The notes below the pieces were generated by a model. That model saw only the letters and a program-made list of their open reading frames with translations. It did not search any database and was not told the DNA's origin. A DNA stretch of 64,000 bases, from assembly GCA_026120185.1 (NCBI GenBank), contig JANUWF010001942.1, positions 3,038,001-3,102,000 of the forward strand, in the 5' to 3' direction. This DNA is from Voacanga thouarsii (lineage: Eukaryota > Streptophyta > Magnoliopsida > Gentianales > Apocynaceae). A program made the translations under genes and the position numbers. Below, piece by piece: positions 1 through 11,099 of this stretch (positions within the stretch are counted from its first letter, which is position 1; every line of letters begins with the position of its first letter).

Positions 1-1
1 G

Positions 2-2158
2 ACCCAGCCCAAAGGCAAGTGCTTAAAGTGTGGATTGGAGGGACACTGGAAAAAGGAGTGTCTAGATCTTCAAGCCAAGAAAAACCTCACAGGTAATGTT
101 TTCTATCTAGAGTCTATATCAATGGTTGGATCAACTTCTACTTGGATTGTTGATTCAGGAGCCACTGATCACATCTGTAACTCCTTATAGGGGTTTAGAA
201 AAATTAGAAGATTCCAGAAGGGCAAACATGGACTACGTGTGGGAAATGAAGCACAAGTTTGGGCCCTTGCAGTGGGAAAGCTGTATCTTGTTTTTTATTG
301 TAATAGAATAGTGGTTTTGAAATATATTTTATATGTACCTGGATTTAGACAAAATTTGATTTCGGTTGCAAAACTAATAAATCAAGGATATTCTGTATCT
401 TTCCATTCTAGTATTTCATCAGTAGAGATGGAAAAATTTTATGTACTAGGCACATGTATGAAAATTTATTTTTCTTAAACCCTATTAACAATAAATTAAA
501 TAATGCTCAATCTGAACCTTTAATAAGGAAGAGAAAGACTAATATCAATGACTCTTATCTTTGGCATCTAAGGTTGGGGCATATCAACTTAACCAAGATT
601 CAGAGGTTGATCCATGATAGGCCTTTGGCTCATTGAGATTGGAAAATTGGCCTCAGTGTGAGTCCTGCCTGATGGGAAAGATGACCAAAAGGTCATTTGC
701 CCCTAAGGCAGATAGAGCCAAGGAGGTATTGAGTCTTATTCACACTGATGTGTGTGGTCCCCTGTCTACACCAGCTATAGGAGGTTTTGAGTACTTCATC
801 ACTTTCACGAATGATTGTACAAGGTTTGGTTATGTTTACCTGATGAGATGTAAGTCTAACTCTTTTAACAAGTTTAAAGAGTTTAAGGTTGAAGTGGAGC
901 GTCGGATAGGTAAATTGATCAAGACCTTATGATCGAATCATGGTGGAGAGTACCTCATTGGTGAATTCAAGAACTACATGGTACATCATAGGATAGTATC
1001 CCAGGTCTCTGCGTTGGGGATGCCCCAGCAGAACGGAGTAGCTGAGAGAAGGAACTAGACATTGATGGAAATGGTTCGAAGCATGATGTCTTATGCTACT
1101 CTTCCAGTGTCTTTTTGGGGATATGCCTTGGAAACAGCAACATATATTCTGAACTTGGTGCCTTCCAAGTCGGTACTTAAGACTCCCTATGAGATGTGGA
1201 CTAGGCGTAAGCCAAGTCTGAATCATCTCAAGATATAGGGTTGTGCAGCTTATGTACTGGTCAAGGGAGACAAGGTGGAACCAATATCAAAATTATGCTA
1301 TTTTGTTGGGTATCCAAAAGGGACAAAGGGTGGTTACTTTCATCATCCTAAGGAGCAGAAGGTATTGGTTAGTACCAATGCTAGATACTTAGAGGATGAT
1401 CAAAGTACGTCCACAGAAGGTTTAATTAAGTTGGAACTGGAGGAGAAGTTATCTTCGGAAGCAACTTCTTCTGACCCGATTATAGAACAAGAAGAGGCAC
1501 AACCTCAAGAGCCTGTACAAATGGAGCCTCGTCGTAATGGGAAAGGGCCTAGGGTTCTGGAGAGATGGACTGGAGAAGCTTTTGAGTTGGTCTCTGACCA
1601 TCAGGAACAAGACTCCACTAGATACGAAGAGGCTATTGCTGATGCTGAAGCAAATCTGTGACATGAAGCAATGAAAGCCGAGATTGAGTCTATATACCTC
1701 AATCATGGTTTGGGATCTTGTAGCTTCACCTGAAGGGATAAAACCCATAGGATGTAAGTGGGGTATACAAGAGAAAGAGAAGAGTAGATGGGAAGGTGAA
1801 AACCTTCAAAGCTAGGCTTGTGGCGAAAGGGTATACTCAGAAAGAGGGAATCGACTATGAGGAAACCTTTTCCCTGGTAACCATGCTTAAGTCCATCCGT
1901 ATCGTCCTTGCTATAACATGTCATTATGACTATGAAATATGGCAAATGGATGTCAAGATGGCATTTTTAAATGGCCTTCTTAGTGAAGACATCTTTATGT
2001 CCCAACCGGAAGGCTTTATTGCTAAAGGCTAAGAGCATATAGTTTGCAAGCTTAAGAAGTCTATTTATGGACTTAAGCAAGCATCAAGGGCAAGGAACAT
2101 TCATTTGATGAGACTATAAAGTCTTATGATTTTGTTCAAAACGAGGATGAACCATGTG
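2..2158 (+). pseudogene. Cop-1 gag C-terminus, protease, integrase and N-terminal RT (broken)
   Basis: A CCHC knuckle (C-x2-C-x4-H-x4-C) lies at 20-61. The aspartic protease motif DSGATDH follows at about 152-172, with a stop at 188. The GAG-pre-integrase motif LWHLRLGHIN is at about 560-590. The integrase core begins with HTDVCGP near 741, and the second catalytic region near 930 reads SNHGGEY where Cop-9 has SDHGREY: the second catalytic Asp is Asn, and the preceding Arg codon is TGA. The third acidic residue (VAERRN) is present near 1040. RT begins near 1790 with KARLVAKGYTQ and includes QMDVKMAFLNG near 1945. Several stops and at least two frameshifts make this a pseudogene. It ends at the Gyp-1 insertion. 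Confidence 0.88.
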
Positions 2159-5100
2159 TGTAACACCCCACGACTACGTACCCTAAAAGGGCGGGGATGT
2201 CGCCCCGTCCCGTAGGACAAGGGGTCTTTAGAACGAGGTATAAAATATAAAGACAATCTCCAAAAGGATTCACTTAGATAAATAAAGAAATACTCTTATT
2301 ACATCAGGCCCAACTTGGAGCAAAACGGAATAAAACAAAACATTGTTTAGAAGCATAAGCAACAAATGTCTCCTAGAACGGATAGAGAAAATAACAAAAG
2401 CTTCAACTATTACATGCCCCGCTGAATCAGCACAGTCTATCTCTTGAAACCACGACGTAAAACAGTGTGAGAATAAATCTCAGTAAGTCCTGTGTGTGCA
2501 CATGGTGTTTTAAATAGTTCGTGGATGCAAAGTGTAAAACATTTGTAGAAATAATTTGGCAAGCCATAAACAATCTCTTTTCGCAAGGAGTGGGTTTTTC
2601 TCATTGTCACACTTTGTACAAAATAAATCCTCCACTCGGATAAAAGTCATGTCACCACACGTTGAGCTCCATGAGAACCAATTGGCCAAGGCACCACACT
2701 TTGTGCACCTTGTCCGGACCAGATTACCACACATTGGGCGTTCTGATCAAGGTGAGTGTATAGCCCACCGGGTGAGATACTCCTCCATCTCTATACTCAA
2801 CAAAACCATCCGGGTGTCCATGCCGGAAAAATAAATAATACCTTTCAGGTATAATGCTAGCTCAGACTGGCCTGACCAACCAACACTGTCACCTTTTCGA
2901 GCAGAGTTTATCTTCTGGATGTGGCCTCCTGCCAGAAGACTTACGCTAGCCCTCCAAGACTAGTATTGTTAGCCTACCCTTATTGAGTACTCAACGAACA
3001 TATCCGTCAATTCCTGATTCAAAATATTTCCAAACCTTGGCTTTGTAAAACATGCTTTTCATTAAAAGAGATTTCTAAAAATTCAAGGAAAAGAATAGTT
3101 TTCTTGATAAAACCGTTAGTTTGACAAAACTGTTTAAAGAATAAATATCCACGTTTACAACCCAAGCAAACATAGTTTAACAATAGCTTTACAAAGCTTC
3201 ACAACATGGACTTGCCATCACCACATTTAACAAAACAGTTTATAAAAGGACTTACCATCACAACGTTTAATAAAAGAGTTTATGCAAGGACTTACTTGAT
3301 ATGTCTCAGATAAACGTGATATATTCACAACTGGCTTTCCTTAATTATCCTCCTGATCTAAACCATATAATATCATGATCAGGGTCTCAATTAATTCAAA
3401 CATGCTCTAATCCCATTTATTTTCATAACAATTCGCAATCTCCTATTTAATTCCAAGTAAACTATTCAATCCCCAAAGATCATATACTACGACCACATGT
3501 TCATCTCGCTAATAAACACCATTAAACTTTACTTTCGGCATCTAGGGAGGGTATTCCCTTACCTTGCAACTACCGGGTAATGAGGTCTCGATGCTCCTAT
3601 GGTGATCGTCCCGAGTTTGCTTGAAAAGAAGAGAAAAGCTACCTCCTTTGCTCCTCTTGACCAAAAATTAAAGAAGAAGAGGAAATCAGCCTCTCTAGGG
3701 CGTGATTTAAGGGTAGAAGAAAGAGAAAAGAATCATTAGAGAAAACGGCATCAAGAGGTTGAAAGGATTTGTGCTTACCTTAAGGTGTGTTCGACTTTTG
3801 GCTTAGAATAGCTCTTGTGTTTTCGAAAATTTACAGAGAGAAGTTGCTGAAATTTTTGTGTAGAATGGAGAGGGTAGACGGTTGCTAGGATTTAAAGTTG
3901 GAGAAGATTGGCTTAGGGTTAGATGGTGATGTTTAGATAGACTCCTAATGGCTTTAGGTTTCTTGGACAGCAAAAGCGAAATTTCAGCTTGTTGCGCGTC
4001 TCCTTGCTGCCGATTTTAGGGGAGTTTAATGGAGGAAAAGATTCTGCAATCTTACTCCTTTATGCTGGCCGAAATACTACTCAAAGGAAGGGCTGAATGT
4101 GTTCAGAATTTTGGGCCAAACAAGGAAGAGTTTGAGTGAGTTTTGATGACTGAAAAATCCTGTGCAAGTGCTGTGAAAATTCTGTGCAAGTGTAGCAAGT
4201 TTTGGACTGTTTTGGCTGCTGCAATTCTACCAGAATTTCCAGAGGAAAATTGAGGGTTTTGGATGCTGAAAATAGCTTGATCAGGTGGGGTTTTTCAGTG
4301 TGTTATGTGTGCAGAATTTCGGTTGGAGTAGGAGTTCAAAGCTGGCCGAAATTCCTGCACAAAGCTGACCTAATTTTCTGTGTACAAGCTGGACGAATTT
4401 TAGTGTTTTTGTGTGAATAAAATTCTGGTTTTGTGCAGCTAAGGTACCCTGAATTGATGAGGAATATTTAGGTGTTTTGAACTAGGATTTATAGAGTTGG
4501 ATTGTTGCTAAGAAGCTGGAATTTTCGGACAGCTTATGTTGTTACAAAGCTGCCGAAATTCAGCTAGGAAAAGGAAGAAAATCCTAGTTGAATTTGGATT
4601 GAAATAAAATCTGATTTTATCAAGGATTTGGATAGGATTTCCTCTAGTCCTAGAAGAGTTTGGATTGAGCTACAAGTCCTCCAAGAAGTGGCGGCACTTG
4701 CTGGAATTTTTTTCCAGATTTTTAGCTAACATTCTAGAATTAAAATCAACAAGATTTCCTACTAGGAAAAGGATTCATTAGTTCCACCTATCTATGGCAA
4801 CATCTATCTAGCTAAAATCAAGCTAATATTTTAATTACTAGCTAGGGTTTTTTTTCGGAAATCCTAAGGAACACAAGCTGAAAATTAAAGGTGAACTTTA
4901 TTCACATCAAAGTCCTTGAATTTAGGAAATAAATATATAAACTTATTTCCTTGGAGTAAAAATACTAAAATTTCTCTAGGATAGCTAGATTCTTTTTTCG
5001 GCCGAGATAAGAAATGGTCTAAGGAAAAGAATTTCAAGAAGAGAAACTAGCTTCAAAAAAGGTAGGATTCGAACTCGGGTCACCAAAGGAAATCACCAAC

Positions 5101-5376
5101 CTCCCCGCTATTCCAAAACAACTCCAATGCTAATTTTTCTACATGAAGTTCTTGCCACCCCAATACTCATCCTTCCAAATCTTCGACCAAACCTCCCTTA
5201 ACCAAGTCTTTAACAACACAACTATTTCACATCAATTAATTCAAATGCAAGAGCAACGGAAAAATTCATATGCATCATGCAAATAAAATTATTCTAGCTA
5301 CCACATAAAATGCAAGATGCTATGCAATGCATGACTTTTCCCCATAGTCAAAGGTGGTTTTGGGCGGGGTATTACA
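2159..5376 (-). repeat. Gyp-1 3' LTR
   Basis: This is a near-identical copy of 11100-14278. It carries about 40 bp near 2824-2863 that the other LTR lacks. The edges are TG/CA with the extended termini TGTAACACCCC and GGGGTATTACA on the plus strand. It contains a dispersed GCTG(G)CCGAAATTC-like motif (about 4064-4564) and a tRNA-like B-box motif near 5065. No long coding ORF is convincing within it; a 72-codon ORF at 4202 recurs in the other LTR only because the LTRs are copies. Confidence 0.92.
5061..5116 (-). other. tRNA-like (box A/box B-like) module in Gyp-1 3' LTR
   Basis: On the minus strand a box B-like GAGTTCGAATCC (5065-5077 region) follows an A-box-like TGGAATAGCGGG segment (about 5105-5116). 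Spacing resembles the D-arm and T-arm of a tRNA, but the stems are degenerate. It starts about 260-315 bp from the element-sense LTR start, as in Gyp-2 and in the LTR at 19271. Confidence 0.5.
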
Positions 5377-5392
5377 TTCCCTCCCCCTTCAG
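5377..5392 (-). promoter_or_regulatory. Gyp-1 polypurine tract
   Basis: On the minus strand a purine run (GAAGGGGGAGGGAA) lies directly before the 3' LTR start. This is the expected plus-strand priming site of an LTR retrotransposon. Confidence 0.85.
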
Positions 5393-5410
5393 AGAATTTC
5401 GTCCCGAAAT

Positions 5411-7381
5411 TCAGATTTCATACCCTTCGAGCATACCCGGATACTTCCGTCTTAACCATTCATCCATTTCCCACGTTGCATCCTGTGCTCCATGATGATC
5501 CCAAAGTATCTTCACCATGGGTATCTGCTTGTTTCGGAGCATCTTGATACTCTGCTCCAAGATCTTGACGGGTCTCTCCACATAACTCAGATTGGGTTGC
5601 AACTCCAACGGTTCCTCATTGAGTACATGACTCGGATCGGGGTTGTACTTTTTCAACTAAGAGACATGGAATACGTCATGCATCCCGATTAGACCATCAG
5701 GTAGATCTAATCGGTAGGCAACCGGTCCAATTTTCTCCAATATCGGGAATGGTCCCAAATACTTAGGACTCAACTTCCCTCCCATTGGATGTTTCAGGAT
5801 TCCTCTACTAGGAGTCAACTTCAAGAATGCACGGTCACCTACTTGGAACTCCAATTCCCTCCTCCTAGTGTCTGCATAGCTTTTATGTCTGCTTTGCGCT
5901 GCCCTTAGCCTTTCCCGAATTAACTTAATCTTGTCCGTCATCTCCTGAATGCATACTTCACCAGTTTTTTTAACGTTCACTTCTTCTGTCCATCCCCAGT
6001 ATATCGGTACTTGGCATTTTCGCCCATACAGTGCTTCGTACGGCGCCATTCCGATCGACGCCTAATAGCTGTTGTTATATACTAACTCTGCATGCAGTAA
6101 AGACTCAATCTACTTATCTCCAAAGTCCAAGATACATGCTCGGAGCATGTCTTCTAGTATCTGAATGACTTTTTCGGATTGACCATTAGTCTGCAGATGA
6201 GCAGAGGTACTGAATTTCAGAGTCATTCCCAAGGACTCCTGGAACTTACCCCAGAACCTTGAAGTGAATCTAGGGTCCCTATTCGACACGATGCTCGACG
6301 GTACACCATGCAACCTTACAATTTCTCGGGTATATGTCTGAGCCAACTTTTCCATCAAGTCCCTTACGTTTACCGGTATGAAGTGCGCTGTCTTGGTCAA
6401 TCGGTCCACTACCACCCAGATCACATCTTTGTGTGGCTTGGTCATCGAAAGGCCAGTCACAAAGTCCATGGTCACCTCTTCCCATTTCCACTCGGGAATC
6501 GGTAACGGTTGCAGTAAACCTACAGACTTCTTATGCTCCATCTTAACCTTCTGGCACGTTAAGCAGGTTGACACATGCTGAACTACATCCCTCTTCATTC
6601 CAGCCCACCAATATTTCCTCTTCAAGTCTTGGTACATCTTTACCTCCTCAGGGTGTATCGTATATTTGCTCTTGTGCGCTTCGTCCAGTATCCTCTTCCT
6701 TAAGTATTGGATGTCCAGTACACAAATATGGTCCCAAAAGTATAATACTCCCTTCTCGTCGGTCCGGAAATCACTTCCTCCTCTCGCGATCTCTTTCTCC
6801 CTGAAAGTTTGAAATTCTGCACTGCCCTGTTGACCTGATATAATTTCCTGGTCCAGATCGGGTTTCAGGGTCAGGTTGCTCATGCATATCTTCCCCTTTT
6901 GCACTTGCGCCTCTTTCTCCAGGATATCCTGGACTGCCAACACCTCCTGTATTCTCAAGTGTGCCATTTTCACCTTCCGACATAGAGCGTCTGCTACCAC
7001 ATTCGCTTTACCCGGATGATAGTTAATGGGGCACTTATACTCTTCCAGGAACTCCATCCACCTGCGCTGCCGGAGATTCAAGTCCTTTTGCGTGAAGATG
7101 TATTTCAAACTCTTATGGTCCGTAAAAACCTCGTATTGTGCACCATACAGGTAATGTCGCCATTTCTTCAAGGCGAACACTATAGCTGCTAGCTCCAGGT
7201 CATGCGTGGGATAATTAACTTCGTGTGACTTTAGCTTCCTAGATGCATAAGCTATGACTTTCCCTTCCTGCATCAGCACGGCTCCTAGTCCTTCCTTGGA
7301 TGCATCTGTATAGAGTGCATAGGGCTTATCAGCCTCCGGCAGGCTCAGTACGGGTGCTGAAATCAACCTCCTCTTAAGTTC
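5411..7381 (-). pseudogene. Gyp-1 RNase H, integrase and chromodomain
   Basis: This continues the same frame as the RT segment after one stop. RNase H starts with [15 protein letters not shown] (TDAS catalytic Asp) and contains the conserved [25 protein letters not shown] block, read here in parts. The integrase HHCC-like region includes [10 protein letters not shown] near 6560, and the core shows MDFVTGL then SNRDPRF, where the second Asp is retained. The GPY/F-type module reads KYLGPFPILEKIGPVAYRL near 5740. The C-terminus, about 5411-5560, has the chromodomain signature IPMVKILWDHHGAQDATWE. Stops interrupt at 6110-6112 (expected Trp), 6062-6064 (expected Gln) and 5657-5659 (expected Gln). 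There is no frameshift in this part. Confidence 0.9.
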
Positions 7382-9463
7382 TTAGAAGCTCTTCTCGCAC
7401 TTCTCGCTCCAAGCAAAAACAACATCCTTCTTTAACAGTCGTGTCATCGGTGAAGCTAAAGTGGAGAAATTTTTAATGAAATGCCGATAGTACTCGGCCA
7501 ACCCAAGGAAACTTCGTATCTCGGTAATGTTCCCCGGTTGTTTCCAATTACCTACGGCTTCTACCTTAGTAGGGTCCACTTTGATCCCCTCCTTGGATAT
7601 CACGTGACCAAGGAAAGACACTGAGCTCAGCCAAAACTCACACTTACTGAACTTAGCGTAAAGCTTGAATTCCCTCAGCTTCTCTAGGACCAACTTTAAG
7701 TGCTCCGCGTGGTCCTCCGGATTTTTGGAGTAGATCAAAATGTCATCGATGAATATAACCACGAACTTGTCCAAGTATGGTTGAAAAATGCGATGCATCA
7801 AATCCATGAATACTGCCGGTGCGTTGGTTACACCGAACGGCATTACTACAAATTCGTAATGGCCATACCGCGTGTTGAATGCAGTATTAGGAATATCTTC
7901 TTCTTTGATCCTCACCTGATAGTATTCTTGCCGTAGGTCCAATTTCGAAAAATAAGCAGCGCTTTGCAGTTGATCAAACAACTCATCGATCAAGGGTAGA
8001 GGGTATTTATTCTTGATCGTTAGATTGTTCTGTCCCCGATAATCGATACATAGCCTCAGGGTTCCATCTTTCTTCTTGACAAACAACACCGAGGCTCCCC
8101 ACGGTGATGTACTCGGCCGAATGTAGCCTTGCCTTAGCAGTTCTTCCAATTGCTCCTTCAACTCCTTCAACTCTGTCGGTGCCATCCGGTAGGGGGTTCT
8201 GGATACCGGTTCTACTCCGGGAATCAGATCCACGGTGAACTCAACTTCCCATTCAGGGGGTAGGAAAGTGAGCTCCGTAGGGAACACATCCGAAAAGTCT
8301 TTCACCACCTCCGTACTTTCCAAGGTACACTGGTCCTTTGGTTTGTTTAGGAGATACGCCAAGTATCCCGCACATCCTTTCTTGAGCAACTTCCGGGCTT
8401 TAGCTCCAGCAATAAGGAATTTCAGTTCCTTCGTTTGCTTGCCATTGAATTCAATTACATCCCATCCAGGTCTCACAAACTGCACTGTCTTAATCTTGCA
8501 GTCCACACGAGTTCCGTGCTTCGACAACCAGTCCATGCCCAAGATCAAGTCATAACCATCCATGGCCAGGATTATAAGGTCGGCCTCCAGAATCTCCTTC
8601 CCAATCTCAACTCCACAACTTCCCATTTTCTTGCCTGCTTCCACCACCTTTCCCAAGGGGGAACTAACTACTAGGGTATAAGGTAGCTCATTTCCTTCCC
8701 AGCCCAGACGTGAAGCACATACTTTACTTACATAAGAGTGTGTAGATCCTGGATCTATCAGAACATTAACAAGACAACCTTGGATAGAAAGGTTACCTTC
8801 GATCACGGCGGCATTCGCTCCGACTTCTTCTCGGTTTAGGGAAAAAACTTTGGCCTTCACTTGGGGCTTCAGGCCTCCAGCTCCGGCTGGTCCAGCAGCG
8901 GCACCTCTGTTGCCTCCCATTGGCTGGGTCGGTGCGGTCTGCTCAGTCCTTAAGGGTTTGGGGCAGACGTTTCTCAGATCTCCTGGGTCTCCGCAGTCGA
9001 AACACCTTCTCACACTCCCGCTACCCCAGCAGTTTCTCTCGGTGTGGCCTCGCTTCCCACACAGTCGGCAGTTCAGGCTGCTTTTCATTGATCCGGCTAC
9101 AGGCACTCGGGGCTGCTTACCCCGATTTTCTCACGGCATAGAACCCACAGGTCGCTTATTGCCTGAAGGCCTCATAGGTGGACGACTTGGTTGGAAGGGT
9201 CGGTTCACCGGTCGGTGCCGATCTTCATTCTCCATCCGGGAAGCTACGTCCATTGCGGCGGTGTATGACGTTGGCGGTGATGGAGCCAATACCTTCCTCA
9301 AATCTGGCCTTAGCCCTTTCACGAATTGCCAGGTGCGCTTCTGCTCCGTGTCTACCAAGCACTTGCAGTACTTGGACAACTGCATGAATCGGGCTGCATA
9401 TTGGGCCACGGTCATGCCTTCCTGCCTGAGGGTCTGGAATTTGTCCTCCCTTTTCTCAGCCAC
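7382..9463 (-). pseudogene. Gyp-1 gag C-terminus, protease and reverse transcriptase
   Basis: A single frame runs from 9463 with one TGA at 9131 and ends at TAA 7382, then continues in frame into RNase H. The gag capsid-like part carries the EDKFQTLRQEGMTVAQYAARF block. Counting from 9106, a CCHC knuckle ([14 protein letters not shown]) lies at residues 13-26. A second knuckle has lost its His ([14 protein letters not shown]). The protease reads IDPGSTHS around residue 118 and LILGMDW around residue 188. RT spans about residues 310-490, with [10 protein letters not shown] and the catalytic FIDD at about 452-455. This matches the usual single gag-pol ORF of Tekay-type chromoviruses. Confidence 0.92.
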
Positions 9464-10005
9464 CCACCGAGGAATGTACTCGGCCCGAAAAGCTTCCGTA
9501 AAATCATCCTAGGTCTACTCCTGCTCCTCCTTGTCCCAATCACCCCGTACTCGCTGCCACCATGCCCGAGACGGTCCCCTTAGCCGAAAAGCAGCAAACT
9601 TCACCATCCTCTCCTCCAAGTACTGCAGAGTAGCGAAAATATCCTCCATCTGCTCAATCCATTGCTCGGCTTTCTCATCCTATTCCACCTCTCCCTAGAA
9701 TGTGGGAGGCTGGAACTTCAGGAAACGCTCCAAAGCCTGATCCTCTCCCTACGGTGGTTTCCTGCCCACCTTGTCCACTTTTTCGGTTAAGTTCTGTAGA
9801 ATGAGGCCATCTTGTCGAAAACCTGACCCATGGTCACATCCCGTGACCTCTCCGAAGCCATCTCCTGCTCTCCTGGCAGGTGCTCTTCCACATCGGGGGT
9901 GGAATGACGCATTTGTTCAAACTTCGGGGTGGAGGATGCACTCTCCTGCACCGTTCTGCTATGCACAACTGTTCGGCATCTTGGTGCCATCTTAATCACA
10001 TTCAC
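9464..10005 (-). pseudogene. Gyp-1 gag N-terminal half (frameshifted)
   Basis: An open stretch from 10005 to 9787 begins with several Met codons. I favour the Met near 9990 (MAPRCR) because Gyp-2 has a homologous start at 34988. It ends at a stop, and the continuation is in another frame with stops near 9750-9690, then joins the long frame before 9463. The stretch AAFRLRGPSRAWWQRVRGDW near 9560-9600 is the typical retrotransposon gag core. It is a structural protein for the particle and is broken by one frameshift and several stops. Confidence 0.78.
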
Positions 10006-10009
10006 TCAG

Positions 10010-10300
10010 GGTCAGTTAGTTATCAAGGGGGAAAAGAATATGCTTAGGTGCATGATCAGTTGATAGTAATGTACTTATCTAAAAGAGAATGTGATGATAA
10101 CGTGCAGAGATAAATCAAGTAATAAATGAAACTTATGCTTGTCATATAAACCATTCTTTGCAGAAAAGAAGGGGTCATCTCATACGATACCCTTTTTATT
10201 TAAAATAATAGATAGGCCCTATGAGCCACATGCTCCCTTAAGGAAAAGATAAACGAGCAAAAGTATGCAAATTCCAAAGAAAGAAAGAGTAGAAGCTGCT
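10010..10300. other. Gyp-1 untranslated spacer between pre-gag ORF and gag
   Basis: This AT-rich spacer separates the pre-gag ORF from gag. I see no ORF, repeat or recognisable motif in it. Confidence 0.5.
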
Positions 10301-10306
10301 GGTCTT

Positions 10307-10999
10307 CTAGGTTCGATTCTCCCTAGTTTCAACAGAGGTATCGGAGTCGTCAGAGGCCGGTTCCACCAGCCACCCCACGGAACTATCAGGTCTCCCTATG
10401 TAGTTCCTTGTGAAACCAACGCTCCCACTTGGCTGCCCTGACTCACCCTCTCGGCATCTCTTGGCTCTCATGGCCGTCTAATAGAACTCATCCAACGCTA
10501 ATCTAACTATACTCTTAGGCGCAGGCCTCTCACTCCCCAAGTCAGATGGATCAACCAACCCCTTTCTCCTTAGCATGGCATCTACACCCAGTCCATATCG
10601 GAGTCCATACCCCTTAGGACTCCCTTCTAGCATCCTCTTTCCCTTATCTACCCCTCCTCGAGCTGACTGCCTACTGTCTCTCTCTCCCGGGACAACCTCA
10701 ATTACCTCCTCGTCCTCTCTTTCTACCCCAACCATCTCTCCCTCGTTCTCATCGTCTCCCTCATTCCCTAGCTCATCTATCTCTCACTCACTCAACTCCG
10801 TCATCTCCTCATCTCCCTCATCTTCCCCTAGACTCTCCTCGACCACTATCTCCGTCTCAACCACCGGGTCGTTTAGCACTGACGGCTCACACTCTCTCTC
10901 TGAATCAGACGCGGGTGGGTCAATTACGGGTAGTGGGGCAGGTGGATTCCCACAACCAGCGGGCCAGTCTCTGACAGCCGGTACAACTCTTTTGACCAT
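10307..10999 (-). pseudogene. Acidic, Pro/Ser-rich pre-gag ORF of Gyp-1 (function unknown)
   Basis: Between the PBS and gag, one minus-strand frame of 231 codons starts MVKRVVP at 10999 and ends at a stop at 10307-10309. It has two internal stops (10784 and 10478). The product is rich in Glu/Asp, Ser and Pro (for example EEDEGDEEMTE-like acidic runs) and ends with a segment near VGWLVEPASDDSDTS. Gyp-2 has a comparable ORF in the same place (35719 downward), with a similar start (MVRM) and a matching tail (GGWLDEANFEDSDED). I do not recognise a domain. It could be a gag leader extension or an independent small protein. Confidence 0.6.
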
Positions 11000-11086
11000 C
11001 CTATAAACAAAAGATAAATATTAGCACCAGGACAGAATACTTAAGAAAATAGAACCCCACAAGTCAAGTAGTTGCCTAAACCATGT

Positions 11087-11097
11087 CTCTGATACCA
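11087..11097 (-). promoter_or_regulatory. Gyp-1 primer-binding site (initiator tRNA-Met type)
   Basis: The minus strand reads TGGTATCAGAG two bases inside the 5' LTR edge. This is the usual plant PBS complementary to the 3' end of initiator tRNA-Met. Confidence 0.9.
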
Positions 11098-11099
11098 CT

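Noticed and set aside
4202..4420. 72-codon ORF repeated at 13104-13322
   Set aside because: It recurs only because the two LTRs are copies; no domain, and the two versions differ without sign of constraint.
8850..9512. 220-codon plus-strand ORF
   Set aside because: It lies antisense to the Gyp-1 gag/zinc-knuckle frame, which has clear family motifs; the plus-strand product has none.
10575..11006. 143-codon Ser/Pro-rich plus-strand ORF
   Set aside because: It is antisense to the acidic pre-gag ORF; the Ser-rich composition is the mirror of Glu/Asp codons on the other strand.
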